Shown: positions 1 to 9,480, counted from the first letter of the stretch. The stretch is DNA of 64,000 nt from Pseudomonas sp. PSKL.D1 (GCF_028898945.1 NZ_CP118607.1:3892001-3956000), one strand, 5' to 3'. Notes: generated from the letters alone by a model not told the origin. Program-made: numbers and translations.

Positions 1-1201
1 GAAGCAAGCCATCGCCCAGCTCATCCAGGCGCGTGAAGAGGCCGAGCAGGCCAACGGCGCCAAGTCGGAATTCCTGGCCATGATGAGCCACGAATTGCGC
101 ACGCCCATGAACGGTGTGCTGGGCATGCTGCAACTGCTGGAAACCACTCAACTGACCAGCGAGCAGGCCGACTACACGGCAGTGGCCAGCGAGTCTACCG
201 GGCACCTGCTGAAGGTGATCAACGACATTCTCGACTTCTCGCGCATCGAACGCACCACCCTGCAACTGGAGCACATCGACTTCAACCTTGGCGAAATCAT
301 TGCCAGCAGCGTGCAGTCGTTCCAGCACAGCGCCCAGCAGCGGGGCCTGGATCTGCAACTGCAACTGCCGGCCGACGCCGAACCCCCGGCGGTCAATGGC
401 GACCCCACCCGCATCCGCCAGATTTTGCTCAACCTGATCGGCAATGCGCTGAAGTTCACGGAACACGGCCAGGTTCAGGTGGTGGCTCGCTGGCAGGCGC
501 TCGACCGGCAACTGCTGTGGCTGACCTGCAGCGTGCGCGACACGGGCATCGGTATCGACAACGAACGCCTGGAAATGATGTTCGTCGCGTTCCAGCAGGC
601 CGACAGCTCGATCTCCCGGCGCTACGGCGGCACCGGCCTTGGGCTGTCGATCGCCCGCACCCTGGCCGAACGCATGGGTGGCAAACTGCGTGGCGAGAGC
701 CGGGTGGGTTCGGGGTCGACCTTTACCCTGGAGATGCCGCTGGCCCTGGCCAGCGTCGAACCGGCGCCCCTGCCTGGCGCGCAGGCGGAGGCTGCCCCGT
801 TGAACGAGGGCGAGCGCATCCTGCTTGTGGAGGACAATCCGGTCTATCAAAGCGTCATCGAAGCCATGTTGCGCAGCCTGGGGCTTGAAGTCAGCATTGC
901 TCACGACGGCCTGCAGGCGGTGGAACAGGTCAGCCAGCAGCGTTTTGCCGCCATTTTGATGGATTGCCGCTTGCCCGAGATGGACGGCTACGAAGCCACC
1001 CGGCACATCCGCCTGCTGCCCAACGGCGGCGAGCTACCGATCATCGCCTTGACGGCCAATGCCTTGCAGGGTGACCGTGAGCGCTGCATGGCCGCCGGCA
1101 TGAACGATTACCTGAGCAAACCCTTCCGCCGCACCGATTTGCAGCGGGTATTGCAACGTTGGTTGCCCGGCCAGGCAGCCGCGACTGGCGATAAATGCTA
1201 A
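1..1201 (+). CDS. Hybrid sensor histidine kinase / response regulator, 3' part (5' end outside window)
   Basis: The reading frame is open from base 2 and continues upstream of the window, so only the last 399 codons are seen. In order: a short coiled linker; a HisKA domain with the H-box [12 protein letters not shown] (phospho-acceptor His codon at 89-91); an HATPase domain with the N box ([15 protein letters not shown]), G1 (DTGIGID) and G2 ([10 protein letters not shown]); then a receiver domain starting RILLVEDNP, with the likely phospho-Asp in [11 protein letters not shown] (codon 962-964) and the conserved Lys in LSKPF. The protein should autophosphorylate on His and pass phosphate to its own receiver Asp. 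No Hpt domain follows the receiver, so a separate phosphotransfer protein or response regulator would be needed. The sensory part is not visible, so the signal is unknown. It reads towards fabA, but a 209-bp gap separates the two and no functional link is evident. Confidence 0.93.
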   Translation, partial: KQAIAQLIQAREEAEQANGAKSEFLAMMSHELRTPMNGVLGMLQLLETTQLTSEQADYTAVASESTGHLLKVINDILDFSRIERTTLQLEHIDFNLGEIIASSVQSFQHSAQQRGLDLQLQLPADAEPPAVNGDPTRIRQILLNLIGNALKFTEHGQVQVVARWQALDRQLLWLTCSVRDTGIGIDNERLEMMFVAFQQADSSISRRYGGTGLGLSIARTLAERMGGKLRGESRVGSGSTFTLEMPLALASVEPAPLPGAQAEAAPLNEGERILLVEDNPVYQSVIEAMLRSLGLEVSIAHDGLQAVEQVSQQRFAAILMDCRLPEMDGYEATRHIRLLPNGGELPIIALTANALQGDRERCMAAGMNDYLSKPFRRTDLQRVLQRWLPGQAAATGDKC

Positions 1202-1260
1202 AGTGCGGCAGTCTTAAACACTGGACAGGACCTTCGTCGGCCCTGAAAATAGACGTTTCA

Positions 1261-1276
1261 GTGCACACCTGTACTT
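1261..1276. promoter_or_regulatory. Possible FabR/DesT-type operator upstream of fabAB
   Basis: The imperfect palindrome GTGCACACCTGTACTT has the ACA-NN-TGT core of the operators bound by FabR (E. coli) and DesT (Pseudomonas), TetR-family regulators of unsaturated fatty acid genes. It lies about 135 bp upstream of the fabA start. The outer arm positions match only partly, so this is a weak motif call. The rest of the 1202-1410 gap holds no gene I can support. Confidence 0.35.
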
Positions 1277-1410
1277 CTTTCGCCAGGTGCGCTGTGACTT
1301 TCACCACAACGCAATAGTCTACCTGTAGGCTGCCGCCCCGTAAGTCGACGTACCACGGGCCGGCCGGGAAGATTCATCCCCTGCCCACAGGGGGTTATTG
1401 AGGAGCTCGC

Positions 1411-1926
1411 ATGACCAAACAACACGCCTTTACTCGGGAAGACCTGCTGCGCTGCAGTCGCGGTGAGCTGTTCGGCCCAGGTAATGCGCAACTGCCCGCG
1501 CCGAACATGCTGATGGTCGATCGCATCACCCATATCAGCGAAGAAGGCGGCAAGTACGGCAAAGGTGAATTGGTCGCCGAGCTGGATATCACCCCGGACC
1601 TGTGGTTTTTCGCCTGCCACTTCGAAGGCGACCCGGTAATGCCGGGCTGCCTGGGCCTTGACGCCATGTGGCAGCTGGTCGGCTTCTTCCTCGGCTGGCA
1701 AGGCCTGCCGGGCCGTGGCCGTGCGCTGGGTTCGGGCGAAGTGAAATTCTTTGGCCAGGTATTGCCTACCGCCAAGAAAGTCACCTACAGCATTCACATC
1801 AAGCGCGTCCTGAAGGGCAAGCTGAACATGGCCATCGCCGATGGCTCGGTCAGCGTCGACGGCCGCGAGATCTACACTGCCGAAGGCCTGCGGGTCGGCG
1901 TGTTCACCTCCACTGACAATTTCTAA
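1411..1926 (+). CDS. fabA: 3-hydroxydecanoyl-ACP dehydratase/isomerase FabA
   Basis: 171 aa, the normal FabA length. The enzyme dehydrates 3-hydroxydecanoyl-ACP and isomerises trans-2- to cis-3-decenoyl-ACP, the branch point of anaerobic unsaturated fatty acid synthesis in the cytoplasm. The hotdog fold carries the catalytic His in [12 protein letters not shown] and the catalytic Asp in CLGLDAMWQ. The start is set by AGGAG at 1401-1405. fabB follows after 11 bp, giving the fabA-fabB pair in which FabB elongates the FabA product, so the two are very likely one operon. Confidence 0.98.
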   Translation: MTKQHAFTREDLLRCSRGELFGPGNAQLPAPNMLMVDRITHISEEGGKYGKGELVAELDITPDLWFFACHFEGDPVMPGCLGLDAMWQLVGFFLGWQGLPGRGRALGSGEVKFFGQVLPTAKKVTYSIHIKRVLKGKLNMAIADGSVSVDGREIYTAEGLRVGVFTSTDNF

Positions 1927-1937
1927 GGGTTATTCGC

Positions 1938-3158
1938 ATGCGCCGCGTCGTTATCACTGGTCTGGGCATCGTATCGTGCCTGGGCAATGACAAAGCTACC
2001 GTCACCGAAAACCTGCGTAACAGCCGTCCGGGTATCCGTTACAACCCGGAATACAAGGAAATGGGGCTGCGCAGCCAGGTTTCCGGGTCCATCGACCTCA
2101 ACCTCGAAGAACTGATCGACCGCAAGGTTTACCGCTTCGTCGGCCACGCGGCTGCCTACGCCTACCTGGCGATGCAGGACGCCATCAAGGATGCCGGCCT
2201 GACCGAAGAGCAGGTTTCGAACCCGCGCACCGGCCTGGTGGCCGGCTCCGGCGGCGCTTCGACCCTGAACCAGATGGAAGCGCTGGACACCCTGCGTGAG
2301 AAGGGCGTCAAGCGCGTGGGCCCATACCGTGTCACCCGCACCATGGGCAGCACCGTGTCGGCGTGCCTGGCTACCCCGTTCAAGATCAAGGGCATCAACT
2401 ACTCGATCTCGTCGGCCTGCGCCACCTCGGCACACTGCATCGGTACCGCACTGGAGCAGATCCAGTGGGGCAAGCAGGACATCGTCTTCGCCGGTGGCGG
2501 TGAAGAAGAGCACTGGAGCCAGTCGTTCCTGTTCGATGCCATGGGCGCCCTGTCGACCAAGCGCAACGAAACCCCTGAGCTCGCCTCGCGCGCCTACGAC
2601 GCCGACCGTGATGGCTTTGTCATCGCTGGCGGTGGCGGCATGGTGGTGGTCGAGGAGCTGGAACACGCCCTGGCCCGTGGCGCCAAGATCTACGCTGAAA
2701 TCGTCGGCTACGGCGCGACTTCCGACGGCTACGACATGGTCGCACCGAGCGGCGAAGGCGCCATCCGCTGCATGCAGCAGGCCCTGAGCACCGTCGACAC
2801 CCCGATCGACTACCTGAACACCCACGGCACCTCCACCCCGGTTGGCGACGTTGCCGAGATGAAAGGTGTGCGTGAAGTGTTCGGCGACAAGGCACCGAAG
2901 ATCAGCTCGACCAAGAGCCTGTCGGGCCACTCGCTGGGCGCCGCTGGCGTGCACGAGGCGATCTACTGCCTGCTGATGATGGAAAACAACTTCATCGCCG
3001 GCTCCGCCAACATCGATGAGCTGGACCCTGAGGTCGCCGACCTGCCAGTACTGCGCAAAACCGAAGAAAACGCCAAGATCGACACGGTCATGAGCAACAG
3101 CTTCGGCTTTGGTGGCACCAACGCTACCCTGGTGCTCAAGCGCTGGGAAGGCAAGTAA
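1938..3158 (+). CDS. fabB: 3-oxoacyl-ACP synthase I FabB
   Basis: 406 aa. This is a condensing enzyme that joins malonyl-ACP to acyl-ACP and is specifically needed to elongate cis-3-decenoyl-ACP made by FabA. The thiolase-fold catalytic triad is visible: Cys in SSACATSAH, His in [11 protein letters not shown] and His in [12 protein letters not shown]. The C-terminal glycine motif [14 protein letters not shown] is intact. It is cotranscribed with fabA and followed at once by a strong intrinsic terminator. Confidence 0.98.
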   Translation: MRRVVITGLGIVSCLGNDKATVTENLRNSRPGIRYNPEYKEMGLRSQVSGSIDLNLEELIDRKVYRFVGHAAAYAYLAMQDAIKDAGLTEEQVSNPRTGLVAGSGGASTLNQMEALDTLREKGVKRVGPYRVTRTMGSTVSACLATPFKIKGINYSISSACATSAHCIGTALEQIQWGKQDIVFAGGGEEEHWSQSFLFDAMGALSTKRNETPELASRAYDADRDGFVIAGGGGMVVVEELEHALARGAKIYAEIVGYGATSDGYDMVAPSGEGAIRCMQQALSTVDTPIDYLNTHGTSTPVGDVAEMKGVREVFGDKAPKISSTKSLSGHSLGAAGVHEAIYCLLMMENNFIAGSANIDELDPEVADLPVLRKTEENAKIDTVMSNSFGFGGTNATLVLKRWEGK

Positions 3159-3180
3159 GGTTTAGCTGCTGTAATCAAAA

Positions 3181-3208
3181 CGCCCCGACTGGTTCGGGGT
3201 GTTTTTTT
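3181..3208 (+). terminator. Rho-independent terminator of fabAB
   Basis: GC stem CGCCCCGA/TTCGGGGTG with a five-base loop, followed by seven T residues, 22 bp after the fabB stop. Confidence 0.9.
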
Positions 3209-3222
3209 GTGTGGCCTGTGCT

Positions 3223-3287
3223 GGCGTCTCGCGGATAAATCCGCTCCTACACGGTCCTTGTAGGAGCGGATTTATCCGCGAGACGCC
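3223..3287. repeat. Inverted pair of Pseudomonas REP elements
   Basis: A perfect 29-bp inverted repeat (3223-3251 and 3259-3287, 7-bp loop) with the core GCGGATAAATCCGCTCCTAC, typical of P. putida REP sequences. Further pairing (GCCTGTG/CACAGGC) extends it outward. It sits between the convergent ends of fabB and the amidohydrolase gene, after the fabB terminator. Confidence 0.9.
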
Positions 3288-3299
3288 CGCACAGGCAAC

Positions 3300-4304
3300 T
3301 CACCTCCCCTTTGGCAACACCGCCAAAAAGTTATCCCTTGCCACCTTTTTGGCCACATCTTCAGGCAACGCATCCAGAAACGGCTTGAACCCATTCATCT
3401 GCTCACCCACGCTGCCAAACCGCCCCACCACATCCGACCCCAGCATGAACCTGTCCGGGTGCTTTTCCACCAAAGCCACCCACCCCTTGCGCGGCACGCC
3501 TTTGTCATCCAGCAAGTACGGCTCCAGCACACTCCACGAAAGATCCACATACAAATTCGGGTAATCCGCCAGCAACCGGCTCAGCACGGGCAGCAAAAAA
3601 TCCATCTGCGTCTGGTGCCGGTGAATTTCCATGCTGCTGCCGGCATGCGCCCAAATGAAGCGGGTGTGCGGGTGATTGCGCAGCGGCTCTTCGATCTCTG
3701 CCAAGTACAGCGGGTTGCGCTCGCGCTTGGAAGTGATGTTGGAATGCACCAGCACCGGCATGTCGCGCTCAGCGGCCAGGTGGTAGATACGGGTCATGGC
3801 TTCGTTGTTGGCGCGCGGGGTATCGCCGCTGGTGAGGGCTGTCAGGTCATCGTGGCGGGTGAACACTTCGCCGATGCCCTGCCACAACCCGGGGTACAGT
3901 TCGAGCATGCGCTCGATGTGGGTCACCGCATTCTTGTCCACCGGATTGAAGCCTGTCAGGAACGGGTGAAACCGCCGCCGTTGTTCGGCAGGCAGTTTTT
4001 CAAGGGCTGCTGCCACGTAGGTATCCGTGGCGCTGTACCAATAGGCGTCGGCATCGTCGCCGGCGTAATAACGCGGGCGCTTGGGTTCGTCTTCATGCCA
4101 TTTCTTGGCCACCGGGATGCCGGAAATCATCGAGTGCTCGATGCCGGCCTGGTCCATGGCCTTGATCAGCGCAGGCATGCCCTCGGTTTCCTGAAAGAAG
4201 TCCACGTAGTGCAGGTGAGCGTCGCTGTAGCGGTAGTCACGCGCCTGGGCGGCCTGACACAAACAACCGGACAACAGCATGCAGGCCAATGCTCGGGCAA
4301 TCAT
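3300..4304 (-). CDS. Exported amidohydrolase-2 family metal-dependent hydrolase
   Basis: 334 aa. A signal sequence covers residues 1-21; LLSGC at 10-14 could be a lipobox (lipoprotein) or the cut could be after AQA (periplasmic). The mature part is a TIM-barrel amidohydrolase: an HLH metal motif near residue 30 (SDAHLHYVDFF), VLVHSN, FIWAHAGSS and a late Asp in MLGSDVVGR. This is the ACMSD-like amidohydrolase_2 pattern. The substrate cannot be told from the sequence. It is divergent from the pirin gene (116-bp gap) and has no operon partner on its own strand. Confidence 0.8.
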   Translation of the reverse strand: MIARALACMLLSGCLCQAAQARDYRYSDAHLHYVDFFQETEGMPALIKAMDQAGIEHSMISGIPVAKKWHEDEPKRPRYYAGDDADAYWYSATDTYVAAALEKLPAEQRRRFHPFLTGFNPVDKNAVTHIERMLELYPGLWQGIGEVFTRHDDLTALTSGDTPRANNEAMTRIYHLAAERDMPVLVHSNITSKRERNPLYLAEIEEPLRNHPHTRFIWAHAGSSMEIHRHQTQMDFLLPVLSRLLADYPNLYVDLSWSVLEPYLLDDKGVPRKGWVALVEKHPDRFMLGSDVVGRFGSVGEQMNGFKPFLDALPEDVAKKVARDNFLAVLPKGR

Positions 4305-4420
4305 CGGGCAGCGTCCTCTGATGGATAAGAACAGGGTAGACCGGCAGCGCGACGTAGCAGTTCAGCCACGCCAGGCAACCCGTTATGCTGTAGGCCTTCC
4401 CGCCAACACCGGAGCCCGCC

Positions 4421-5284
4421 ATGAGCAGCCCCCTGGTCATCCGCCCACGCGCCGAATCGGTCGAGGGGCAGCCGATTTTGCGCCCACTGCCGTCGGCCCA
4501 ATGCCGCAGTGTCGGGCCATTCGTGTTCTTCGATCACATGCTGGAAACGGACTATGCGCCCGGCCATGGCATGGACATCCGCCAGCACCCGCACATCGGG
4601 CTTTCAACGCTGACCTACCTGTTTGAAGGGGCGATCCTGCACAAGGACAGCCTCGGGTCGGACCAACGCGTGCTGCCAGGGGATGTGAGCTGGATGACGG
4701 CCGGCAAAGGTGTCGCACATGTGGAGCGCACGCCCGAAGATGCGCTGGCCCACGGCTCGCGCCTGCACGGGCTGCAGGTATGGCTGGCCTCGCCGCAGGC
4801 GCTTGAGCAGGGTGAGCCGCAGTACAGCCACCACCCGGCAGCGAGCTTGCCGGTCAGCGATAGCCTGGGCGTGCGCATCTGCATGATTGCGGGTAGCGGC
4901 TTTTGCCTGGAATCGCCGGTGCCGGTGCAGTCCCCTACCCTGTATGCGCATGTGGCGATGCAGCCGGCGACCACGCTGCTGGTGCCTGACGAACATGCGC
5001 AGCGGGCGCTGTATGTGCTTGATGGCGAATTGAAGATGGACGATGAGGACGTCGAGCCCTGTAGCCTGGTGGTGTTGCCGGAGGGGGAAACGGTGACGCT
5101 GTATGCCGAAGGGGAATGCCAACTGGTGCTGATTGGTGGCGCGCCGCTGGATGGGCCGCGGCGGATGAACTGGAATTTTGTGGCCAGCGACCAGGAACTG
5201 ATTGAGCGGGCCAGGGAGAGGTGGGCGGCAGGGGATTGGCCAAGCGTGCCAGGGGAGATTTCGAGGATTGAGTTGCCTCGATGA
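4421..5284 (+). CDS. Pirin family protein (cupin fold)
   Basis: 287 aa, the usual pirin length. The N-terminal cupin has the metal-binding set expected in pirins: two His in RQHPHIGLSTLTYLFEG and His/Glu in GVAHVERTPE. A second, metal-free cupin makes up the C-terminal half. Bacterial pirins have been linked to quercetin 2,3-dioxygenase activity or to modulation of central metabolic enzymes, and the sequence does not decide between these. It is transcribed alone; the stop is followed by a short GGGGCTGC/GCAGCCCC hairpin. Confidence 0.92.
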   Translation: MSSPLVIRPRAESVEGQPILRPLPSAQCRSVGPFVFFDHMLETDYAPGHGMDIRQHPHIGLSTLTYLFEGAILHKDSLGSDQRVLPGDVSWMTAGKGVAHVERTPEDALAHGSRLHGLQVWLASPQALEQGEPQYSHHPAASLPVSDSLGVRICMIAGSGFCLESPVPVQSPTLYAHVAMQPATTLLVPDEHAQRALYVLDGELKMDDEDVEPCSLVVLPEGETVTLYAEGECQLVLIGGAPLDGPRRMNWNFVASDQELIERARERWAAGDWPSVPGEISRIELPR

Positions 5285-5289
5285 CCGCT

Positions 5290-5308
5290 GGGGCTGCTTT
5301 GCAGCCCC
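5290..5308. terminator. Hairpin between pirin and dienelactone hydrolase genes
   Basis: A perfect 8-bp stem GGGGCTGC/GCAGCCCC with a 3-base loop between two convergent genes. There is no clear T run on either side, so it is only a weak candidate terminator. Confidence 0.45.
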
Positions 5309-5315
5309 ATTACTG

Positions 5316-6041
5316 TCAACCGTGGAACACTTCGCCCAGCAGGTTATGCATCGCCCGGAACGCCCGCTCCGAGGTCCGGCGGTCATACTGCATCTTGCCC
5401 GGCACATTGGCATGCGGGTCGGTGAACGAATGCACCGCGCCGCCGTAGCTGACCAACTGCCAGTCGACCTTGGCCGCGTTCATCTCGGCTTCGAACGCCG
5501 GCAACTGCTCGCTCGGCACCAGTGGGTCGGACGCGCCATGCAGCACCAGCACCGAGCCCTTTATGCGTTTGGCATCTTCCGAGTTCGGGGTGTCCAGCGT
5601 GCCGTGGAACGACACCGCAGCCTTCAGGTCAGCGCCGGTACGCGCCAGTTCCAAGGCACAGCAACCCCCGAAGCAGAAGCCAAAGGTGGCCACCTTGCCA
5701 GGCTCCAGCAAAGCCCTGGACTGCCCTAGCAACTGCGCCAACGCTTCCTGCATGCGCTTGCGCAGCTCGCCACGGTCGTTCTTCAGCGGCATCATCGCCG
5801 CCCCGGCCTCGTCGGCATTGGACGGGCGCACCGATTGGCCGTACAGGTCGGCAATCAACACCACATAACCCTTCTCGGCCACTTCCTTGGCGATGCGCTC
5901 GGCACCTTCGCCAATGCCCATCCAGTTAGGCGCCATCACCAGCCCCGGCTTGGGCAGCGCGCCCGGCTCGTAAACCAGGCGGCTCTCGTAGGTTTTGCCA
6001 GCCAGGTGATAAACCAGCGACTCGACGATTACCTTGCTCAT
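5316..6041 (-). CDS. Dienelactone hydrolase family protein
   Basis: 241 aa, alpha/beta-hydrolase fold. The likely triad is Cys in the nucleophile elbow GFCFGGCC, Asp in HGASDPLVP and His in GAVHSFTDP. Cys in place of Ser is characteristic of dienelactone hydrolases, which open lactone rings in chlorocatechol-type pathways. No catechol genes are nearby, so the natural substrate is unknown. I chose the ATG at 6041 because AAGGAG lies five bases upstream; a GTG six bases earlier is less well placed. Confidence 0.88.
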   Translation of the reverse strand: MSKVIVESLVYHLAGKTYESRLVYEPGALPKPGLVMAPNWMGIGEGAERIAKEVAEKGYVVLIADLYGQSVRPSNADEAGAAMMPLKNDRGELRKRMQEALAQLLGQSRALLEPGKVATFGFCFGGCCALELARTGADLKAAVSFHGTLDTPNSEDAKRIKGSVLVLHGASDPLVPSEQLPAFEAEMNAAKVDWQLVSYGGAVHSFTDPHANVPGKMQYDRRTSERAFRAMHNLLGEVFHG

Positions 6042-6064
6042 CAGCACTCCTTAAGGCTCACCAT

Positions 6065-6088
6065 TAAAAAAGCCCGCCGAAGCGGGCT
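6065..6088 (-). terminator. Rho-independent terminator of htpG
   Basis: Stem AGCCCGC/GCGGGCT followed on the minus strand by six T residues, 15 bp past the htpG stop. Confidence 0.88.
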
Positions 6089-6102
6089 TTCCTTGCATCA
6101 AC

Positions 6103-8007
6103 TCAAGCAGACAGTTCGACCAACAGCTTGTTCAGGCGACGAACGTAGGCTGCCGGGTCTTTCAGGCTGTCACCCGCGGCCAGTGCGGCCTGATCGAAGA
6201 GAATGTGCGACAGCTCGGCAAAGCGGTCTTCGCTCTGCTCGTTGTCCAGCTTCTCTATCAGCGGATGGGTTGGGTTGAACTCGAAGATCGGCTTGGAATC
6301 CGGCACTTTCTGGCCGCTGGCTTCCAGGATCTGACGCATCTGCAGGCCCAGGTCCTGCTCACCGATGGCCAGAATCGCCGGCGAGTCGGTCAGGCGGTGG
6401 GAAACACGCACCTCGGCAACGCTGTCACCCAGCGCACCCTTGAGGCGCTCGACCAGGCCTTCCTTGTCCTTGGCGACTTCTTCCTGGGCCTTTTTGTCTT
6501 CTTCGGAATCCAGGTTGCCCAGGTCCAGGTCGCCACGGGCGACGTCGACAAAGGCCTTGCCATCGAATTCGTTCAGGTAGCTCATCAGCCACTCGTCGAT
6601 GCGGTCGGTCAGCAGCAGTACTTCGATGCCTTTCTTGCGGAAGACTTCCAGGTGCGGGCTGTTCTTGACCTGCGCGTACGACTCGCCGGTGAGGTAGTAG
6701 ATCTTGTCCTGGCCTTCTTTGGCGCGGGCCAGGTAATCAGCCAGGGCAACGCTCTGCTCGCCGCTGTCGTCCTGGGTGGAGGCAAAGCGCAGCAGGCCGG
6801 CGATTTTCTCTTTGTTGGCGAAGTCCTCGGCCGGGCCTTCCTTCAGCACCTGGCCGAAGTTTTTCCAGAAGCCCTTGTACTGCTCGGGCTCGTTCTTGGC
6901 CAGCTTCTCCAGCATGTCCAGCACGCGCTTGGTCAGCGCGGTTTTCATCGAGTCGATGATCGGGTCTTTCTGCAGGATTTCGCGCGACACGTTCAGCGAC
7001 AGGTCGTTGGAGTCCACCACGCCCTTGATGAAGCGCAGGTACAGCGGCAGGAACGACTCGGCCTGGTCCATGATGAACACGCGCTGCACGTACAGTTTCA
7101 GGCCGCGTGGCGCCTCGCGCTGGTACAGGTCGAACGGCGCGCGGGCCGGCACATACAGCAGCGAGTTGTATTCGAGCTTGCCTTCGACCTTGTTGTGGGC
7201 CCAGGCCAGCGGGTTTTCAAAGTCGTGACCGATGTGCTTGTAGAACTCCTGGTATTCCTCGTCCTTGATCTCGGTACGCGGGCGGGTCCACAGCGCGCTG
7301 GCGCGGTTGACGGTTTCCCACTCCTGAGCCGGCTTCTCTTCGCCTTCGGCGGCTTCCTGTTCTTTCGGCAACTCGATAGGCAGGGCAATGTGGTCGGAGT
7401 ACTTCTTGACCACGTTGCGCAGGCGCCAGCCATCGGCAAACTCCTGCTCGTCCTTTTTCAGGTGCAGGACGATACGGGTACCGCGCTGTGGCTTCTCGAC
7501 GGTGGCAACTTCGAAGTCACCCTCGCCCTTGGACGACCAGTGCACACCCTGCTCCGCAGGCTGGCCGGCACGACGGCTATACACGTCGACCTTGTCGGCG
7601 ACGATGAAGGCCGAATAGAAGCCCACACCGAACTGGCCGATCAGGTGCGAATCCTTCTTCTGGTCGCCGGTGAGGTTTTTCATGAAGTCGGCCGTGCCAG
7701 ACTTGGCGATGGTGCCCAGGTGGGCGATCACATCGTCGCGGCTCATGCCGATGCCGTTGTCCTCGAGGGTGACGGTGCCGGCGTCCTTGTCGAAGCTCAG
7801 GCGAATTTTCAGATCGGCGTCGCCCTCCAGCAGCTCAGGCTTGGCCAGCGCTTCGAAACGCAGCTTGTCCGCGGCGTCGGAGGCGTTGGAGATCAGCTCA
7901 CGCAGGAAGATCTCCTTGTTCGAGTACAGCGAATGAATCATGAGGTGCAGCAGTTGCTTCACCTCGGTCTGGAAGCCCAGTGTTTCCTTTTGTGTTTCCA
8001 CAGTCAT
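6103..8007 (-). CDS. htpG: Molecular chaperone HtpG (Hsp90)
   Basis: 634 aa, full length. A cytoplasmic ATP-dependent chaperone. The N-terminal GHKL ATPase has [14 protein letters not shown] near residue 38, DNGIGM, and [12 protein letters not shown]; the middle and C-terminal dimerisation domains follow. The start matches the family ([13 protein letters not shown]). A matching heat-shock promoter lies upstream, inside the neighbouring thioesterase gene. It is monocistronic and ends in a strong terminator. Confidence 0.98.
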   Translation of the reverse strand: MTVETQKETLGFQTEVKQLLHLMIHSLYSNKEIFLRELISNASDAADKLRFEALAKPELLEGDADLKIRLSFDKDAGTVTLEDNGIGMSRDDVIAHLGTIAKSGTADFMKNLTGDQKKDSHLIGQFGVGFYSAFIVADKVDVYSRRAGQPAEQGVHWSSKGEGDFEVATVEKPQRGTRIVLHLKKDEQEFADGWRLRNVVKKYSDHIALPIELPKEQEAAEGEEKPAQEWETVNRASALWTRPRTEIKDEEYQEFYKHIGHDFENPLAWAHNKVEGKLEYNSLLYVPARAPFDLYQREAPRGLKLYVQRVFIMDQAESFLPLYLRFIKGVVDSNDLSLNVSREILQKDPIIDSMKTALTKRVLDMLEKLAKNEPEQYKGFWKNFGQVLKEGPAEDFANKEKIAGLLRFASTQDDSGEQSVALADYLARAKEGQDKIYYLTGESYAQVKNSPHLEVFRKKGIEVLLLTDRIDEWLMSYLNEFDGKAFVDVARGDLDLGNLDSEEDKKAQEEVAKDKEGLVERLKGALGDSVAEVRVSHRLTDSPAILAIGEQDLGLQMRQILEASGQKVPDSKPIFEFNPTHPLIEKLDNEQSEDRFAELSHILFDQAALAAGDSLKDPAAYVRRLNKLLVELSA

Positions 8008-8077
8008 GGTCTTCGAAACTCCGATCTGATGGCAGGTGGCGCCCGGCAGCCGATTCGGCCTGCTTGAGTGGCGGATG

Positions 8078-8560
8078 TCATGCAGATGGGGGCTGCCCGG
8101 ATGATTTCAAGGGCTTTTCCGGTTCTATCTTGAAATGTGCACGGGCGGTGGCGATGGGTGATTGACGGTCGCCCTGCCAGGCGGTGATGGCAACATTGGT
8201 CACCCGCCGGCCCTGGCGCCACAGCTGGCACTGCGCGTACGTGTCGCGGTAGTGCCCGGCGCGCAGGTAATCGATGGAAAAATCGATGATCTTCGGAATG
8301 CTCGCGCTTTCGCTGTAGATCAACAGGTACAACGCAGCCGACAGCTCCATGAAACCGGCGATCACACCCCCATGGATGGCCGGCAGCAGCGGGTTGCCGA
8401 TGTTGTCCTCGCTGGCCGGCAGGCGGAACAACAGGTCATCGCCCTGGCGCTCGCACTGGATGCCGATCAGGCCGGCATAGGGGATAAGCGCCAACAGCGG
8501 CTGGTAGTCACCCACGGCGTGGGCCTCATTGAGGCGCTTGCGCACATCCTGCGGAATCAT
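8078..8560 (-). CDS. Hotdog-fold thioesterase, PaaI/4HBT type (downstream copy)
   Basis: 160 aa. A single hotdog domain with the motif [21 protein letters not shown] around residues 66-87, the position where PaaI-type acyl-CoA thioesterases carry their active-site loop. The expected activity is hydrolysis of an acyl- or aryl-CoA thioester in the cytoplasm; substrate unknown. It overlaps the upstream thioesterase gene by 4 bp (translational coupling), so the two proteins are probably made together and may form a hetero-oligomer. Its 3' end contains the htpG heat-shock promoter. Confidence 0.85.
   Translation of the reverse strand: MIPQDVRKRLNEAHAVGDYQPLLALIPYAGLIGIQCERQGDDLLFRLPASEDNIGNPLLPAIHGGVIAGFMELSAALYLLIYSESASIPKIIDFSIDYLRAGHYRDTYAQCQLWRQGRRVTNVAITAWQGDRQSPIATARAHFKIEPEKPLKSSGQPPSA
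8086..8113 (-). promoter_or_regulatory. Sigma-32 (RpoH) promoter of htpG
   Basis: On the minus strand CCCTTGAAA (8105-8113) and CCCCAT (8086-8091) are 13 bp apart. Both boxes and the spacing match the heat-shock consensus CTTGAAA-N13/14-CCCCATnT. The -35 and -10 boxes lie within the last codons of the upstream thioesterase gene. Confidence 0.9.
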
Positions 8561-9045
8561 GCGTCACCTGCCTTGAGGCTGTTGCCGAAGCGGATACCGC
8601 CCTTTATCTCCTGCCCCAGGCGCATGAAGGTGCCTACCACCTGGCAAATCGGCTGGCTGGGGTCGTCCTGATAGGCGCTGCCCCGCGTGAAGATCACGTC
8701 GCGGGTCACCCGATAGCATTGGGCATGGCCGTAGATCGGCTTGCCCGCCTCGGCCGGGTGCATGTAGTCGATGCGCAGGTCCAGAGTCGGGCAAACCTCG
8801 AAGCGTGGCAGTACGCACAGCGTGGCCATGCCGCAGGTGGTGTCCATCAGTGTGGTCAGTGCCCCGCCATGCACGGCCCCCGTTTGCGGGTTACCGACGA
8901 TGGCTGGCGACCAAGGCAGCATTAATGTCATGCCGTCAGCATCTGCATGGGCCACTTGCATCTGCAACAACTGGCAATGTTTGAGCGCCGATAGAAATCG
9001 CTCGGCCATGGCCATCAAGCTTGTATCGCTCTTCCCTGCTTCCAT
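8557..9045 (-). CDS. Hotdog-fold thioesterase, PaaI/4HBT type (upstream copy)
   Basis: About 162 aa. The motif GAVHGGALTTLMDTTCGM is the PaaI-family active-site signature (HGG plus an acidic residue on the helix). It is the first gene of a two-gene thioesterase operon, overlapping the second by 4 bp. The start is uncertain: I took the ATG at 9045, but a GTG at 9054 in the same frame is possible, and neither has a strong ribosome-binding site. The two copies are clearly diverged, so they are not a recent duplication. Confidence 0.83.
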   Translation of the reverse strand: MEAGKSDTSLMAMAERFLSALKHCQLLQMQVAHADADGMTLMLPWSPAIVGNPQTGAVHGGALTTLMDTTCGMATLCVLPRFEVCPTLDLRIDYMHPAEAGKPIYGHAQCYRVTRDVIFTRGSAYQDDPSQPICQVVGTFMRLGQEIKGGIRFGNSLKAGDA

Positions 9046-9120
9046 GATCAACACCGCTGCGGCATAAAATTAATAAAAAGTCTATACAGGGCAATGCTTT
9101 ATATATCTGCAACATTCGTG

Positions 9121-9148
9121 GAACTTATCCCGCACCGCTGAACTCGAA
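9121..9148 (+). promoter_or_regulatory. AlgU (sigma-22/RpoE)-like promoter of the lipoprotein gene
   Basis: GAACTT at 9121-9126, a 17-bp spacer, then TCGAA at 9144-9148. This fits the GAACTT-N16/17-TCnnA consensus for the envelope-stress sigma factor AlgU. It predicts transcription from about 9155, 30 bp before the start codon of an outer-envelope lipoprotein, a typical AlgU target class. Confidence 0.55.
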
Positions 9149-9186
9149 GGAACAAGTCAGTTATTCCACCAAGGAGAAACACCCCC

Positions 9187-9462
9187 ATGCGTAAACCATT
9201 TGCTTTTGCTCTGATGCTGGCTGCTGCCATGGGCCTGGCTGCTTGCGATAAAGCGAGCGAAGACAAAGCCCAAGACGCACAGCAACACGCCGAGCAAGCC
9301 CAGGAAAAGATGGGCGAAGCTCAGGATAAAATGAACGACGCTGCCAAGGAAAACGCCGAAGCCGCCAAAGATCAGGCCGAAGCCGAGCAGAAGGCCGCTG
9401 AAGAAGCCGCACCGGCTACTCCGGCTGCGCCTGTTACCCCGGCCGAGCCTGCCAAGCAGTAA
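9187..9462 (+). CDS. Small Ala/Glu/Lys-rich lipoprotein
   Basis: 91 aa. A lipoprotein signal peptide ends in LAAC (Cys at residue 20), so it should be lipidated. The mature part is a low-complexity, highly charged helix (repeats of A, E, K, Q and D, residues 22-75) that probably forms a coiled coil, then a proline/alanine tail of PATPAAP type. The ribosome-binding site AAGGAG is at 9171-9176. The gene stands alone between a candidate AlgU promoter and a strong terminator. No enzymatic motif is visible; a structural or envelope-stress role is inference. Confidence 0.85.
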   Translation: MRKPFAFALMLAAAMGLAACDKASEDKAQDAQQHAEQAQEKMGEAQDKMNDAAKENAEAAKDQAEAEQKAAEEAAPATPAAPVTPAEPAKQ

Positions 9463-9480
9463 TCGCGTTAAACAAAAAAA

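Noticed and set aside
3223-3287. Repeats considered as a CRISPR fragment
   Set aside because: Only two inverted copies with a 7-bp loop; CRISPR repeats are direct with 30-40 bp spacers. The core is the Pseudomonas REP sequence.
3199-3564. 121-codon plus-strand frame after fabB
   Set aside because: It starts inside the terminator, crosses the REP pair and runs antisense to the amidohydrolase gene.
6205-8067. 620-codon open frame opposite htpG
   Set aside because: Shadow of htpG; its sequence mirrors the htpG codons and carries no motif.
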